From positions 868,001 through 932,000 of the forward strand of contig OZ220477.1 in assembly GCA_965116015.1 (NCBI GenBank): 64,000 nt of DNA. Reading direction: 5' to 3'. Shown one piece after another: positions 24,384-33,807 of the stretch (positions are counted from its first letter, which is position 1; each line of letters begins with the position of its first letter). Position numbers and translations under genes: made by a program. The notes below the pieces were generated by a model. The model had not been told where the DNA came from. It made no database searches and saw nothing but the letters and a program-made list of their open reading frames with translations. The DNA comes from S5-327 sp965116015 (GTDB lineage: Bacteria > Chloroflexota > Dehalococcoidia > Lucifugimonadales > Australimonadaceae).

Positions 24384-26696
24384 TCGAGGGGGACGTTGTC
24401 ATTGATGTAGTCGGGGACGATCGTGCGGAAGGGTTGTGGGACGGCGGCGAGGTCGGTCATCGTGAAGCCGGGGTTGGTGGAGAGCTGGGCAAAGTTGCGG
24501 CTGGCGATGATGTCGCGGAGGGGGGCGCTCATCACGCAGGCTCTGAAGAAGTTCGTGACGAGGGGTATGTCGGTTGGGTCGGCTGGGGGGTGGAGACGGA
24601 GGAATCTGGCGCACTCTTCTTCGAGGAGTTTGTCGCGGTTGATGGCGGTCTGGACGCTAAAGCTGGTTTCGTCGTTGAAGAGCTCGCGGTCGATGCGCAT
24701 TCCGCCGGGGCCGATGGTTTGCTCGCGGAGGGTTCGGACGGCGTCGCCGCCGAGATGCTGGTATGCGTACGGGGCGCCAGGGTCGATGTTGGGATTGGGG
24801 GTTTCGGTTGGGGTTGCGGGGAGTTCGAGTTGTTGGTCGTAGTTGAATTCGGTTTCGAAGTATTCGCAGACGGCGAAGAAGTCGAAGAGTTTGAAGGTTG
24901 TTTTGGGGGCAGGGGTTGGGGAGGGGCCGAAGTAGTCGCGGGCGAAGTCGTGGGGGCGCGTGCCGCGTCCTTTGATCTGGACGAATTCTGTTGGGGAGAA
25001 GACGGGTCGGAAGAGTGCGAGGTTGAGGATGTCTGGGCAGTCGTAGCCGGTGGTCATCATCCCGACGGTTACGCAGATTCTGGCTTTGCTTGTTCTGTAG
25101 TTGGGGAGGAAGTTGGAGGAGCCCATAAGGTTGTTGTTGGTGAATTGGCGGGTGAAATCCTGGGCGTCGCGGACGTTGGAGGTGACCTGGACGGCGAAGT
25201 CCGAGCGGTAGGCGTCGGGAAAGCGCTTGTCGGCTTCTTCGTTAAGGATCTGGGCTATGCGGGCGGCGTGGTTCTGGCTGACGGCAAAGACGATGGATTT
25301 GCCGATCTCGTTGGTTATGGGATCGCGGAGGGCTTGGTCGAGGAATGTTTGGCAGAGGACGCGGTTGCTTGCTTCGGAGAAGAAGCGTTTTTCGTATTCG
25401 CGGAGGCCGAAGGATTGCTCGATCTCGGCGCCGGTTTGTTCGTCGGTGAAGGAGACGACGAATCCTTGTTCGGAGAGCATCTGGGTTGTGACGTTGGTTC
25501 GGGCGTCGATGACGGTGGGGCTGATGAGGACGCCGTCGCGGACGCCGTCAAGGAGGGAGTAGCGGAAGGTGGGTTCGCCGCTGTCGCAGCCGAAGGTTTG
25601 GTAGGTGTCGCGGAGGGCTCGGCGTTCGAGTTCGCGGGGGTCGGTTTCGCTGTCGGCGCCGCGGAGGTAGTCCTTGGGGGTTGCGGTGAGGCCGAGTTTG
25701 TAGCGGTGGAAGTAGTCGAAGACGCCGCGGGAGCTGCCGCTGATGGAGCGGTGGGCTTCGTCGGAGATGACGAGGTCGAAGTCGGCGGGGGAGAAGAGGG
25801 AGCGGTAGTTGTTATTGAAGAGGAGGGATTGGACGGTGGTTACGACGATGTCGGCTGAGCGCCAGTCGTCGCGGCGTTCTTTGTAGACGACGGTGGTGAA
25901 GTCGTTTTTGAGGAGTTTGTCGAAGGTGGTTTTGGCTTGGGTTTCGAGTTCGAGCCTGTCGACGAGGAAGAGTGCGCGTTTCGCGTTCCGGGTTCGGAGG
26001 AAGAGCTTGATGACGGCGGCGGCGGTGAGTGTTTTGCCTGTGCCGGTGGCCATCTCGAAGAGGAAGCGATCGGCGCCGTTGGAGGCGGCGCGCTGGAGGG
26101 CGTGGATGGCGTTGAGCTGGTAGCCGCGCAGGAAGCGCAGATCGTGCGTTTTGATGAAGGCGGGACGCTCGGTTTCGTTCAGCCATGCGGCTTCGGACGC
26201 GTAGCCGGGTCGCTGGACGAGGACGATGTAGTCAGGGCCGACGGATTCAGTTAGGAGTGGTTGTGAGGGGGGGGGGGTAGAAGTCAGGGTTGGGGAAGTC
26301 GGCGACGGGCTGGGGGTTGCCGCGCTCGATGTCCCAGAGGTAGTGGCGCTCGCCGTTGGAGAGGATGATGAACCGGCAATGCTGAGATTCGGCGTATGCG
26401 CGGGCTTGCTCTTTGCCGGAGAGAGGGTCTGTTTCCTCGGATTTGGCCTCGAGGACTATGAGCGGTTTTCCGTTGCTATCGAGCAGGAGGAAGTCGATGA
26501 ATCCCCTGCCCTTTCGGCCAGGGATGTTGACGGGAGATTGGAAGTCGTCGCCGAGGGCTTCGAGGTCGGCGGGGCGGAGGGGGACGTTGGGTTCGAGGCG
26601 GATGTTGGCGGGGCCGTTGGCGTCGGGGAAGAAGCGCCAGCCTGCGGCTTCGAGTTTGCGGTTGATTTTGACGCGGGCCAGAGCTTCTTTGGTCAT
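24368..26696 (-). pseudogene. hsdR: Type I restriction endonuclease HsdR, split by a C11 homopolymer frameshift
   Basis: Two frames together make one HsdR. The first (26696 to 26247) encodes 149 residues with the PD-(D/E)xK nuclease core: Asp68 in GFIDFLL, Glu83 and Lys85 in VLEAK, then EQARAYAESQ. The second continues with RFLRGYQLNAIHAL, Walker A MATGTGKT, ISDEAHRS, GLTATP and IKGRGTRP, ending at 24368. The break lies in a run of 11 C on the coding strand (26277-26267). Removing one C joins the frames (FYPPP-SQPLLTESV) into 775 residues, normal for EcoEI-type HsdR. As read, the nuclease domain stops early and the translocase lacks it. This may be phase variation, a mutation or a sequencing error. 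Confidence 0.85.
26267..26277 (-). repeat. Poly-C (C11) tract inside hsdR
   Basis: Eleven consecutive G on the plus strand (C on the coding strand) sit exactly at the junction between the HsdR nuclease and helicase frames. Tracts of this length slip during replication. Ten (or seven or thirteen) C restores the full-length frame. Confidence 0.9.
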
Positions 26697-26719
26697 ATCG
26701 GGGGGAGTCTGTTGGGAGG

Positions 26720-27958
26720 TTAGAAGCCGCCTACGTCGGCGGCGCCGGGCGGGGGAGCGTAGTCGGTGTAGGCCCATTCGGGCATTGTGCTTTCGAGGCC
26801 TTCGAGGGCGATCATTCGTTCGTATTCCTGGCGGATGTAGGGGTCTTGGTCGGGGTAGGCGATGGCTCGTCCGCCGTCGCGGGTGTCTTGTGCTCCGCCG
26901 TCGCGGGCGTCGGAGCCGGGGGCTGCGCCGTTGCGGAGGCCTGGGCCGTAGGGTCCGTCGAAGATGAGGAAGCGGATGCCGTTGGGGGATGTTCCGAAGT
27001 GCTGGTGGAACCAGTCGCCGGTCATGGGGGCGGCGCTGATCATTCCGACGGGTTCGTAGTCTTGTCGTTTGACTTCGTTGCCGAGGCCTGCTTGCCAGGG
27101 TTGTTCGCCGAGTTTGTCGGGCCAGGTTACGCTGTAGCCTTTGCCGCGGATGCAGACGAGGATGGCTCCGGAGCTGTGTTTGTGGGCTTTTGAGTATTGT
27201 CCGGTTTCGTATTGGCCGATTTTCATGTAGAAGTTGGCGCCGGCCATGTGGGGTTCGACGCGGCGGTAGCTGAAGGAGCGCCGGTTGTCGCGCGGGAGGT
27301 TGCAGTTGACGATGTCTGGGATGATGTTGGTTCGGCGCATTGCGAGCCCTCGGACGGGGTCGGCGTAGATGTCTTCGACGGGTTTGAAGTAGTCGTCTTC
27401 GGCGTTGAAGAGGTTGGTGAATTGGTAGGGGTTGTTGAGGATGAATTGGGGGTCGCGGACGAGGTTGACGATGTTGGGGGCAGTGGTGGCGGCGAGGAGG
27501 AGGGCGGGTGATGAGGTGGCGTTGACGAGCCGGTGTTGGGCGTTGAGGGGGATTCCGAAGAGGGATCCGGCGGACCATTCGAAGATTTGTTTTTTGTTGG
27601 GGTTGGTTTCTTGCCAGACTTCGGTTGAGCCTCGGCCTTCGGCGACGTAGTAGATTTCTTCGTACATGTGTTTTTCGGGGTTGAGGGCTGCGGCGCCGGG
27701 GATTTCGACGACGTACATTCCCCAGAGGTGTTCGGTGCCGAGGAGTTGGATGGCGACGCCGTTGCCTCCGAGGCGTTTCCAGGGTTTGAGTGGGAGGTCT
27801 TGGATGCGTTGGACGCCGATGTCGCGGTGGATGTCGATGCCTTGGGATTCGATGAAGAGGTCGTAGGGGGATTTGGGTGTTTTCCAGAAGCCGAATCCGG
27901 CTTTGTTCATTCCTTGGGGTTCTTGCCAGTCGGCGAGTTGGGCGTTGCGGGTGACCAT
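26720..27958 (-). CDS. Double-cupin protein, copy 2
   Basis: 412 residues, paralogous to the protein at 12984-14243. Matching blocks are MYEEIYYVAEGRGSTEVWQ, FGIPLNAQHRLVNATSSPAL, YSKAHKHSSGAILVCIRGKG and DWFHQHFG. The second barrel keeps the HKH and late HQH histidines. The N-terminus and the Gly/Asp-rich insert near residue 345 (PGSDARDGGAQDTRDGGRA) differ from copy 1. It probably encodes a metal-dependent oxygenase or a regulator of small aromatic or organic-acid turnover. It is encoded upstream of hsdR on the same strand (23-bp gap), but the unlike function argues against a shared role. Confidence 0.75.
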   Translation of the reverse strand: MVTRNAQLADWQEPQGMNKAGFGFWKTPKSPYDLFIESQGIDIHRDIGVQRIQDLPLKPWKRLGGNGVAIQLLGTEHLWGMYVVEIPGAAALNPEKHMYEEIYYVAEGRGSTEVWQETNPNKKQIFEWSAGSLFGIPLNAQHRLVNATSSPALLLAATTAPNIVNLVRDPQFILNNPYQFTNLFNAEDDYFKPVEDIYADPVRGLAMRRTNIIPDIVNCNLPRDNRRSFSYRRVEPHMAGANFYMKIGQYETGQYSKAHKHSSGAILVCIRGKGYSVTWPDKLGEQPWQAGLGNEVKRQDYEPVGMISAAPMTGDWFHQHFGTSPNGIRFLIFDGPYGPGLRNGAAPGSDARDGGAQDTRDGGRAIAYPDQDPYIRQEYERMIALEGLESTMPEWAYTDYAPPPGAADVGGF

Positions 27959-28067
27959 TGGGAGTCCTCCTGCCGCGGGGCGCGGTTGATTCGGGAGCGA
28001 TGTTGTGGGAGCGGAGTGTAGGGGGCAGGCGCGCCGACGGTCAAACGGCGGGAGGGGGGCGGGCGGC

Positions 28068-28500
28068 TTGGGACGCGCGATGCGCGATGGTTGTTGGGAG
28101 CGCGGCGTTTGTTGCGTGAGCGTGTTGGCGCGAGCGGTTGTGCTACGGGGCGGGGGCGTCCGTGGGGATGTCCGACGGCGCGGGCGCTCTGGGGAGCGGG
28201 GCGATGCGATCTGTGGCGCTCGCGGTACGTGGTGGTTGTTGGGAGTGTGGTTTTTGTTGCTGGACGTATGGGCGCGAGCGGTTGTGTTACGGCTTGGGGC
28301 GGGGTTGGCGGTTCGGGAGGGCGGGGGCGCGGGGCGCTCTGGGGGGCGGGTGATGCGATTTGTGGCGCTCGCGATACGTGGTGGTTGTTGGGAGTGTGGC
28401 TTTTGTTGCGTGGAAGTATGGGCGCGAGCAGGCTGTGTTGCGGGTGGTGTGCGGGGGGGGGGCTGGGTGAGCGAGTCGACGCTGGCGCGCGACGTTACTT
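28068..28500. repeat. Three imperfect tandem repeats of about 145-149 bp
   Basis: The landmark GGTTGTTGGGAG occurs at 28089, 28234 and 28383. Around each, a longer unit recurs, containing a G(A)TGCGAT(C/T)TGTGGCGCTCGC block (copies 2 and 3) and GGCGCGAGC(G/A). Copy 1 lacks part of the first block. Reading frames crossing this stretch are G-rich and show no domain, so I take the 772-bp region between the double-cupin gene and the amidohydrolase gene as non-coding. Confidence 0.7.
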
Positions 28501-28585
28501 GGGGCGGCGGGTTTGTGCAGGGGGAGAGGCGGGGGTAGAATCGGCGCGAGGAGGCTGTAGGGCAGGAGCAGAGGCGATTCCGCCA

Positions 28586-28705
28586 GGCGTTTCAGGCGTC
28601 AGCGGCCAGGACGGCCAGGAGGGAGGGGGCCTCGCTCTACGCTTCAGGCGTTGGTGGTTAGGAGGAGGCGATTTCGCTCTACGCCTTAGGCATCGGCGGT
28701 TAGGA
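28586..28705. repeat. Three short imperfect repeats upstream of the amidohydrolase operon
   Basis: ACGCTTCAGGCGTTGGTGG (28639 on) recurs as ACGCCTTAGGCATCGGCGG (28681 on), each followed by TTAGGA. A more diverged copy begins at 28587. Offsets are 52 and 42 bp. They end 25 bp before the ATG of the first amidohydrolase, close enough to affect its expression. Confidence 0.55.
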
Positions 28706-28730
28706 ATCTGTGCGGGCAGGAGATGAGGGT

Positions 28731-29840
28731 ATGACGACTGCGAATCTGGAGCGGATTATCGACGGCGATGGGCACATTATGGAGGATATCGACGGCATCG
28801 TTTCTTATATGCCGGAGGCGTACAGGGGGAAGAGTTTCGCGGAGGGGGAACGGGCTCGCAGTCCTTTTCCGCCTATTGATCATTTGCATTCGGCGAACCG
28901 GCACGTTACGCCTCCCGGGGCGTTCGCGAATGTGGGTCCGGATGGGTGGGTGGGGTTTCTGGACGAGGTTGGGGTGGACGCGACGGTGCTGTATACGACG
29001 AGCGGTTTGGGGTTCGGGAAGATTGTGAGCCGGGATTGGGCGATTATGCTGGCGCAGGCGTACAACAATTGGGTGTACGACACGTATCTGTCGCGTGGGG
29101 AGCGGTTCCAGGCGATGGGTTTGCTGCCGCTTCAGGAGCCGGGGGCAGCGGCGGAGGAGCTGCGGCGGATCGTGGGGGATCTGGGGTTCGTGGGGGCGAT
29201 GCTGCCGTCGACGGGTGCGCAGCAGCCGCATTTGGGGGATAGTAAGTTCTGGCCGATCTATGCGGAGGCGGAGCGGCTGGGGTGCGCGCTGGGGATCCAC
29301 GGGGGGGCGCATGAGGGTTTTTTGATGGACGATATGAGTCCGTATGCGCCGATCAATGCGCTTGGGCATCCGATGGGGCAGATGGTTGCGTTCGCGGGGA
29401 TCGTTTTCAATGGGGTGTTCGACAAGTATCCGGGGGTTCGCATTGGTTTTCTGGAGGCGGGGGCGGCCTGGTTGCTGACGTGCATGGAGCGGTTCAACGG
29501 TTCTTGGGCGTCGCATGTGCAGTACGATCCACGCGGGCGGTTCCTGGATATCAGGGAGGGGGAGCGGGTGTCGGACTATATCTGCCGTCATGTTGAGGCG
29601 GATCGGATTTTCGTGGGTGTGGAGGGGGATGAGCTGGCGTTGCCGGAGGCTGTTCGGCTGACGGGGAACAAGCCGTATCTGTTTTCGTCGGACTATCCTC
29701 ATGAGGTGGACGCGAACACTTGCAAGGCGGAGCTTGATGAGCTTCGGGAGAATGCGGAGTTGTCGGCGGAGGATAAGGAGGCGGTGCTGCGCCGGAACGC
29801 GGGGCGGTTCTACCGGTTGAGCGCGAATCTGGCGTGCTAG
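28731..29840 (+). CDS. Amidohydrolase-2 (ACMSD-type) family protein, copy 1
   Basis: 369 residues from the ATG at 28731 behind an AGGAGATGAGG site. The metal-binding N-terminus reads IIDGDGHIMED, a D-x-D-G-H variant of the usual HxH motif. Further sites are CALGIHGGAHEG (second His region), NALGHPMGQM and FSSDYPHEVD with the catalytic Asp. The family includes aminocarboxymuconate-semialdehyde decarboxylase and resorcylate/dihydroxybenzoate decarboxylases, which remove carboxyl groups from ring-derived acids. A close tandem copy follows after 87 bp. It heads a plus-strand series of six genes. Confidence 0.88.
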   Translation: MTTANLERIIDGDGHIMEDIDGIVSYMPEAYRGKSFAEGERARSPFPPIDHLHSANRHVTPPGAFANVGPDGWVGFLDEVGVDATVLYTTSGLGFGKIVSRDWAIMLAQAYNNWVYDTYLSRGERFQAMGLLPLQEPGAAAEELRRIVGDLGFVGAMLPSTGAQQPHLGDSKFWPIYAEAERLGCALGIHGGAHEGFLMDDMSPYAPINALGHPMGQMVAFAGIVFNGVFDKYPGVRIGFLEAGAAWLLTCMERFNGSWASHVQYDPRGRFLDIREGERVSDYICRHVEADRIFVGVEGDELALPEAVRLTGNKPYLFSSDYPHEVDANTCKAELDELRENAELSAEDKEAVLRRNAGRFYRLSANLAC

Positions 29841-29927
29841 AGGACGGCGGGGCTGGCGGCTGGAGTTGCGAGGGCGCTCAGGCGTAATGAGATTAGGGCT
29901 GAGGGAATTCCGGAGAAGGAGCGTTGT

Positions 29928-31019
29928 ATGACGACGGAGAACGTTGAGCGGGTAGTGGATGGGGATGGGCATCTGGTTGAGGATCATGCGGCTATCTGGG
30001 AGCGGATGCCGGAGGAGTATCGGGACCGGAGTTTCGTTACGACGCGGGGGCCGTTCCCGCCGAACGATCATCTGCATGCGGCGAACCGTCATTTTTTGCC
30101 TGAGGGGGCGTTCGCGCGGGTGGGTCGAGAGGGGTGGATCGATTTCTTGCAGGATGTGGGGGTGGACAAGACTGTTCTGTATACGTCGAACGGTCTGGCG
30201 TTTGGGCGGGTTGTGAGCCGGGATTGGGCGATTGAGCTGGCGCGGGCGTACAACAATTGGGTGTACGACGAGTATGTGAGCCGGGATTCGCGCTTTCAGG
30301 CGATGGGTCTTGTTCCGCTGCAGGAGCCCGCGGAGGCTGTTGTGGAGCTGCGGCGGATTGTGCGGGAGCTTGGGTTCGCAGGGGCGATGCTTCCGGGGAC
30401 GGGGGCGCTGCAGTTGCAGAATCACTTGGGGGATTCGAAGTACTGGCCTATCTATGAGGAGGCGGATCGTTTGGGGTGCGCTATCGGGATCCATGGGGGG
30501 GTGCATGATCATATGGGGCTGGACGATATGAGTCCTTATGCGCCGGTGAATGCGCTGGGGCATCCGTTTGGTCAGATGGTGAATTTTGCGGGGGTTGTTT
30601 TCAACGGCGTGCTGGACAGGTATCCGAACGCTCGGTTCGGTTTTCTGGAGGCGGGGTGCGCTTGGTTCGTGGGGTGCCTGGAGCGGTTTCAGCGGTCGTG
30701 GGACAGCCACGTTCAGTACGATCCGAACGGGCGGTTCTTGCAGCTGCGGGGTGGGGAGTCGGTGACGGACTATATTCTGCGGCATGTGGACGAGGGGCGG
30801 GTGTATGTGGGGGTGGAGGGTGGGGAGCTGACGCTGCCTTTTGCTGTACGGGCAGCTGGCAACAAGCCGTTCATTTTCTCTTCGGACTTCCCGCATGAGG
30901 TGAATCACGAGACTTGCAAGGAGGAGATTGCCGAGATTCGGGAGAATCCGGGGCTTTCCTCGGAGGATAAGGCTGCGGTGCTCCACGGGAACGCGGAGCG
31001 CTTCTACGGGTTGTCGTGA
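29928..31019 (+). CDS. Amidohydrolase-2 (ACMSD-type) family protein, copy 2
   Basis: 363 residues, a tandem duplicate of the preceding gene. VVDGDGHLVED, RDWAIELARAYNNWVYDEY, IGIHGGVHDH, NALGHPFGQM and IFSSDFPHEVN all align with copy 1. The His and Asp ligands are conserved, so both copies should be active. A GGAGAAGGAG site lies before the ATG. Copies differ mostly in the mid-region loops, as expected for altered substrate specificity or a heteromeric pair. Probable decarboxylase or hydrolase in an aromatic-acid pathway. Confidence 0.88.
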   Translation: MTTENVERVVDGDGHLVEDHAAIWERMPEEYRDRSFVTTRGPFPPNDHLHAANRHFLPEGAFARVGREGWIDFLQDVGVDKTVLYTSNGLAFGRVVSRDWAIELARAYNNWVYDEYVSRDSRFQAMGLVPLQEPAEAVVELRRIVRELGFAGAMLPGTGALQLQNHLGDSKYWPIYEEADRLGCAIGIHGGVHDHMGLDDMSPYAPVNALGHPFGQMVNFAGVVFNGVLDRYPNARFGFLEAGCAWFVGCLERFQRSWDSHVQYDPNGRFLQLRGGESVTDYILRHVDEGRVYVGVEGGELTLPFAVRAAGNKPFIFSSDFPHEVNHETCKEEIAEIRENPGLSSEDKAAVLHGNAERFYGLS

Positions 31020-31123
31020 GGGAGGGCGGATGTCGTGAGGAGAGCGCTCCTCGTTAGGGGCGCGGGGCGGGAAGTGCGGAGGGCGAGAACTCGCGGGGAC
31101 TGAGGGGGCTGTAGGGAGGGGCG

Positions 31124-32185
31124 ATGGCGGATGTTGGGGCTATTGAGGCGGGCGTACGCAATCTGGCGAGGCATTGCGTTGGGGTGGAGCGGGGGGAGTC
31201 GACGCTGCTGCTCAATGAGCGGGGAGCGATGAGTCCTGAGCTGGCGGAGCTTCTGGAGCGGGCGATCGCGGATGCAGGGGGGATTCCGTACTCGCTGTGG
31301 GTGGATTCGCTGGCGGAGGCCGAGGAGCTGCCGCGTCCTGTGGCGGGGGCGATTCTTGGGAGCGACAAGTTGCTGCTGGGGTGCAATCTGAATCGGGCGG
31401 TTCTGCTTGAGCATCTGCGGGCGAATGGGGCCGCGGGGTTGATACGCATCAACAATCGCATCCGTTCTCCGGAGGGGATGGGGACGGAGCATGCGCGGTT
31501 CGATTGGCGGCTGGTGATGGAGCTTGCGCATCGGATCGAGGGGCGGATTGCGGAAGCGAGGGCGTATCGGGTGGCTAGTCCTCGGGGGACGGAGGTTAGG
31601 GGTCGGGTGGCGTCGGCGAGCGAGGTTGCGGACGCTTTTTTCGCGCAGGACGCGGCTCTGAGCCGGACGGAGCGGGTTTTTCCGGGGGAGGTGTACGCGC
31701 CTATCGGGAGCGCGGATGCGGAGGGGGTCATTGCGTTCGATCATCCGGGGATGGCTGACCGGGAGCAGTTTCATAATCCGATGCTTCTTGAGGTGCGGGA
31801 CAATGCGCTGCAGGGGATAGAGTGGCGCGAGGAGCCGACGCGTCCGGGGCAGCGGGACGATGCCACGGGGAATACGGTGTGGACGAGGGCGCAGCTTCAG
31901 GGGCTGCTCGACGCGTCGGAGGCGCGCTATGGGCGGGAGGCGGCGTATGCTGTCGATTCGTTCCATGGGGGGTTCCATCCGAAGGCGGCGAAACGTCCGG
32001 GGCAGCAGAGCAATCAGGATGTGATGCACTTTCATATTGGGCGGACGCCGTCGCCGCTCTCCGCGTATGTTTCGGATCAGACGATCGAGCTGGACGGGGA
32101 GCTGTTCTGGGAGAGGGGGAGGTCGGCGCTGCTTCGGGAGGAGAGTATTCGGGAGCTGGCGCGGGAGTACGGAGAGGAGGTTTAG
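31124..32185 (+). CDS. M29 aminopeptidase / NicX-like metalloenzyme
   Basis: 353 residues of the fold shared by M29 aminopeptidases and 2,5-dihydroxypyridine 5,6-dioxygenase (NicX). Visible are GESTLLLNERGAMSPELAEL, LLLGCNLNRAVLLEHL and, in the C-terminal half, VDSFHGGFHPKA and DVMHFHIGRTPS, whose His residues would bind a metal. I cannot decide between peptidase and dioxygenase. Its place among decarboxylase-like and amidohydrolase genes favours a ring-opening or hydrolytic catabolic step. The next gene starts 1 nt after its stop, so the two are co-translated. Confidence 0.6.
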   Translation: MADVGAIEAGVRNLARHCVGVERGESTLLLNERGAMSPELAELLERAIADAGGIPYSLWVDSLAEAEELPRPVAGAILGSDKLLLGCNLNRAVLLEHLRANGAAGLIRINNRIRSPEGMGTEHARFDWRLVMELAHRIEGRIAEARAYRVASPRGTEVRGRVASASEVADAFFAQDAALSRTERVFPGEVYAPIGSADAEGVIAFDHPGMADREQFHNPMLLEVRDNALQGIEWREEPTRPGQRDDATGNTVWTRAQLQGLLDASEARYGREAAYAVDSFHGGFHPKAAKRPGQQSNQDVMHFHIGRTPSPLSAYVSDQTIELDGELFWERGRSALLREESIRELAREYGEEV

Positions 32186-32186
32186 G

Positions 32187-33155
32187 ATGGCGAATGTTCC
32201 GCTGAGCATTGCTCTTGAGCATTACGACCGGCATATGCCGTGGGTGGAGGGGACGGCGAGGCCGAAGGGAATCGATGCGACGACGCTGATTATCGGGCAG
32301 GATGGGGCTGGGGGACGGCGCCATGAGCGGATGCTGCTGCACCGTGAGTTTGATGTGTGCGAGCTGTCGCTGGGGTCGTATGTGATGGCGAAGGCTCGCG
32401 GGGCGCGGCTGACGGCGATTCCTGTTTTTCCGCGGCGGTTGTTCAGTCAGTCGCAGATGTATGTCAACAGGGGGGCTGGGATTCGGGAGCCGCGCGATCT
32501 GATCGGGAAGCGGGTGGCGCTGCGGTCGTTTCAGACGACGCTTTCTGTGCTGGCGAAGGGGGATCTTGGGAGCGAGTACGGGGCGCCGCTGGAGGGGATA
32601 ACGTGGGTTACGACGGCGGACGAGCCGGTGAAGTTTGATCCGCCGGCGGGTGTGTCGATCGAGCGGATGGATGCGGGGCGGAAGCTGGGGGACGCGCTGG
32701 TTGCGGGGGAGGTTTCGGCGTATCTGTCGCCGCGTCCTCCGCAGCCGTATCTGGATGGGGCTCCGGAGGTGGGTCGTTTGTTCGAGGATCCGCGGGAGGA
32801 GGAGGCGTCGTACTACCGGCGGAACGGGTTCTATCCGATTATGCATTTGATTGCGATGAAGTCGGAGGTTGCGGAGGCGCATCCGTGGGCGCCGGTTAGT
32901 TTGCTGGACGGGTTTGAGCAGGCGAAGCGGCAGTGGACGCGTTATATGGATGATCCGAACTGGAGCCGGCTGACGTGGGGGCGGCATTATCTTGAGGAGG
33001 AGCGCCGGGCGCTTGGGGCTGATCCGTGGCCGTATGGGGTTTCGGCGAACCGGGCGAATCTCGAGCGGTTCATCCGGTATGAGGTGGAGCAGGGGTTGAT
33101 TGCGGAGCCTCTGGCTGTGGAGGATCTGTTTTTCGAGACGACACTGGATACTTGA
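32187..33155 (+). CDS. 4,5-dihydroxyphthalate decarboxylase-like protein (PBP2 fold), copy 1
   Basis: 322 residues from the ATG at 32187 behind GAGGAGG; a longer open frame to 32037 lies inside the previous gene. It has the type 2 periplasmic-binding fold of dihydroxyphthalate decarboxylase: LSIALEHYDRHMPWVEG, the block HREFDVCELSLGSYVMA, IPVFPRRLFSQSQMYVNRG, and REPRDLIGKRVALRS followed by TLSVLAKGDLGSEYG. There is no signal peptide or lipobox, so it is a cytoplasmic enzyme rather than a transporter component. Members remove CO2 from dihydroxylated aromatic acids. A second copy is two genes downstream. Confidence 0.82.
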   Translation: MANVPLSIALEHYDRHMPWVEGTARPKGIDATTLIIGQDGAGGRRHERMLLHREFDVCELSLGSYVMAKARGARLTAIPVFPRRLFSQSQMYVNRGAGIREPRDLIGKRVALRSFQTTLSVLAKGDLGSEYGAPLEGITWVTTADEPVKFDPPAGVSIERMDAGRKLGDALVAGEVSAYLSPRPPQPYLDGAPEVGRLFEDPREEEASYYRRNGFYPIMHLIAMKSEVAEAHPWAPVSLLDGFEQAKRQWTRYMDDPNWSRLTWGRHYLEEERRALGADPWPYGVSANRANLERFIRYEVEQGLIAEPLAVEDLFFETTLDT

Positions 33156-33217
33156 GAGGGGAACGGCGGCAGGATTGTGAACTACGCGGCGCGAGACGCG
33201 CTGGGAGGAGAGTGGTT

Positions 33218-33805
33218 GTGACACAGACGGCAATCTATACGGAGCAGCAGTTCATTGCGGATATTCGGGAGGCGTTCGCCAAGAGTCGCGATTCGGTGGA
33301 GCAGGCGCACGTTGTGGCGGGGCTGATGCGGCGGGCTTTCGAGAGCGGCTGGCCGGAGAATAGCGCGAAGTTCGGGGACGGCGAGGGGACGTTCGAGATC
33401 TATCGGGACACGGAGTACGGGCATCCGAATCCGGGGTTCGTTGTGCTGGCGTACCGGCAGGCGCCGCAGGAGGTGAAGCGTCCGGCTCCGCACGATCATG
33501 GGGTTTGCTGGGTGGCGTACGGGGTGAAGAGCGGGTCGAACAGGCAGTCGCGGTACGGGTATTCGCACTCGGCGGACGATGGCGAGAAGCCGGCGTTCGA
33601 GTTGAAGGATGAGTTCGTGCAGCGCGGGGGGGATGTTCACTACATTCTTCCGGGGGAGATTCATAGCGTTCAGGGGTCGACGAGCGAGACGACGATCTAT
33701 GCGCGAATCACGAGCATGGATCTGGATGTGGTACAGCGGCACCGGTACGACGTTGAGAGCGGGCGGAGCGCGGTGTTCTCGTCGGCTACTACGACGACGC
33801 CGTAG
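33218..33805 (+). CDS. Cysteine dioxygenase-like cupin protein
   Basis: 195 residues from the GTG at 33218 behind GGAGGAG; codons upstream to 33152 have no signal. The central motif PAPHDHGVCWVAYGVKSGSN carries the two cupin His, and LPGEIHSVQG gives the third, as in thiol dioxygenases (cysteine or 3-mercaptopropionate) and related Fe(II) enzymes. It could equally be a small ring-fission or salicylate-like cupin dioxygenase. It lies between two dihydroxyphthalate-decarboxylase-like genes (62 bp and 2 bp gaps), which suggests a shared substrate. Confidence 0.75.
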   Translation: MTQTAIYTEQQFIADIREAFAKSRDSVEQAHVVAGLMRRAFESGWPENSAKFGDGEGTFEIYRDTEYGHPNPGFVVLAYRQAPQEVKRPAPHDHGVCWVAYGVKSGSNRQSRYGYSHSADDGEKPAFELKDEFVQRGGDVHYILPGEIHSVQGSTSETTIYARITSMDLDVVQRHRYDVESGRSAVFSSATTTTP

Positions 33806-33807
33806 TT

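Noticed and set aside
23511..25858. Acidic plus-strand ORFs of 247 and 474 codons
   Set aside because: They lie antisense to hsdM and hsdR; Val/Glu/Gly-rich composition is a by-product of the opposite-strand codons.
19071..26696. Integrated prophage or ICE
   Set aside because: The island contains no integrase, terminase, capsid or conjugation gene, and I found no direct-repeat attachment sites; the recombinase-family protein at 44375 is remote and catalytically degenerate.
28005..28726. Plus-strand ORFs of 177 and 211 codons in the repeat region
   Set aside because: They are made of G-rich tandem repeats and have Gly/Arg/Trp-rich translations with no start signal or family; the region is non-coding.
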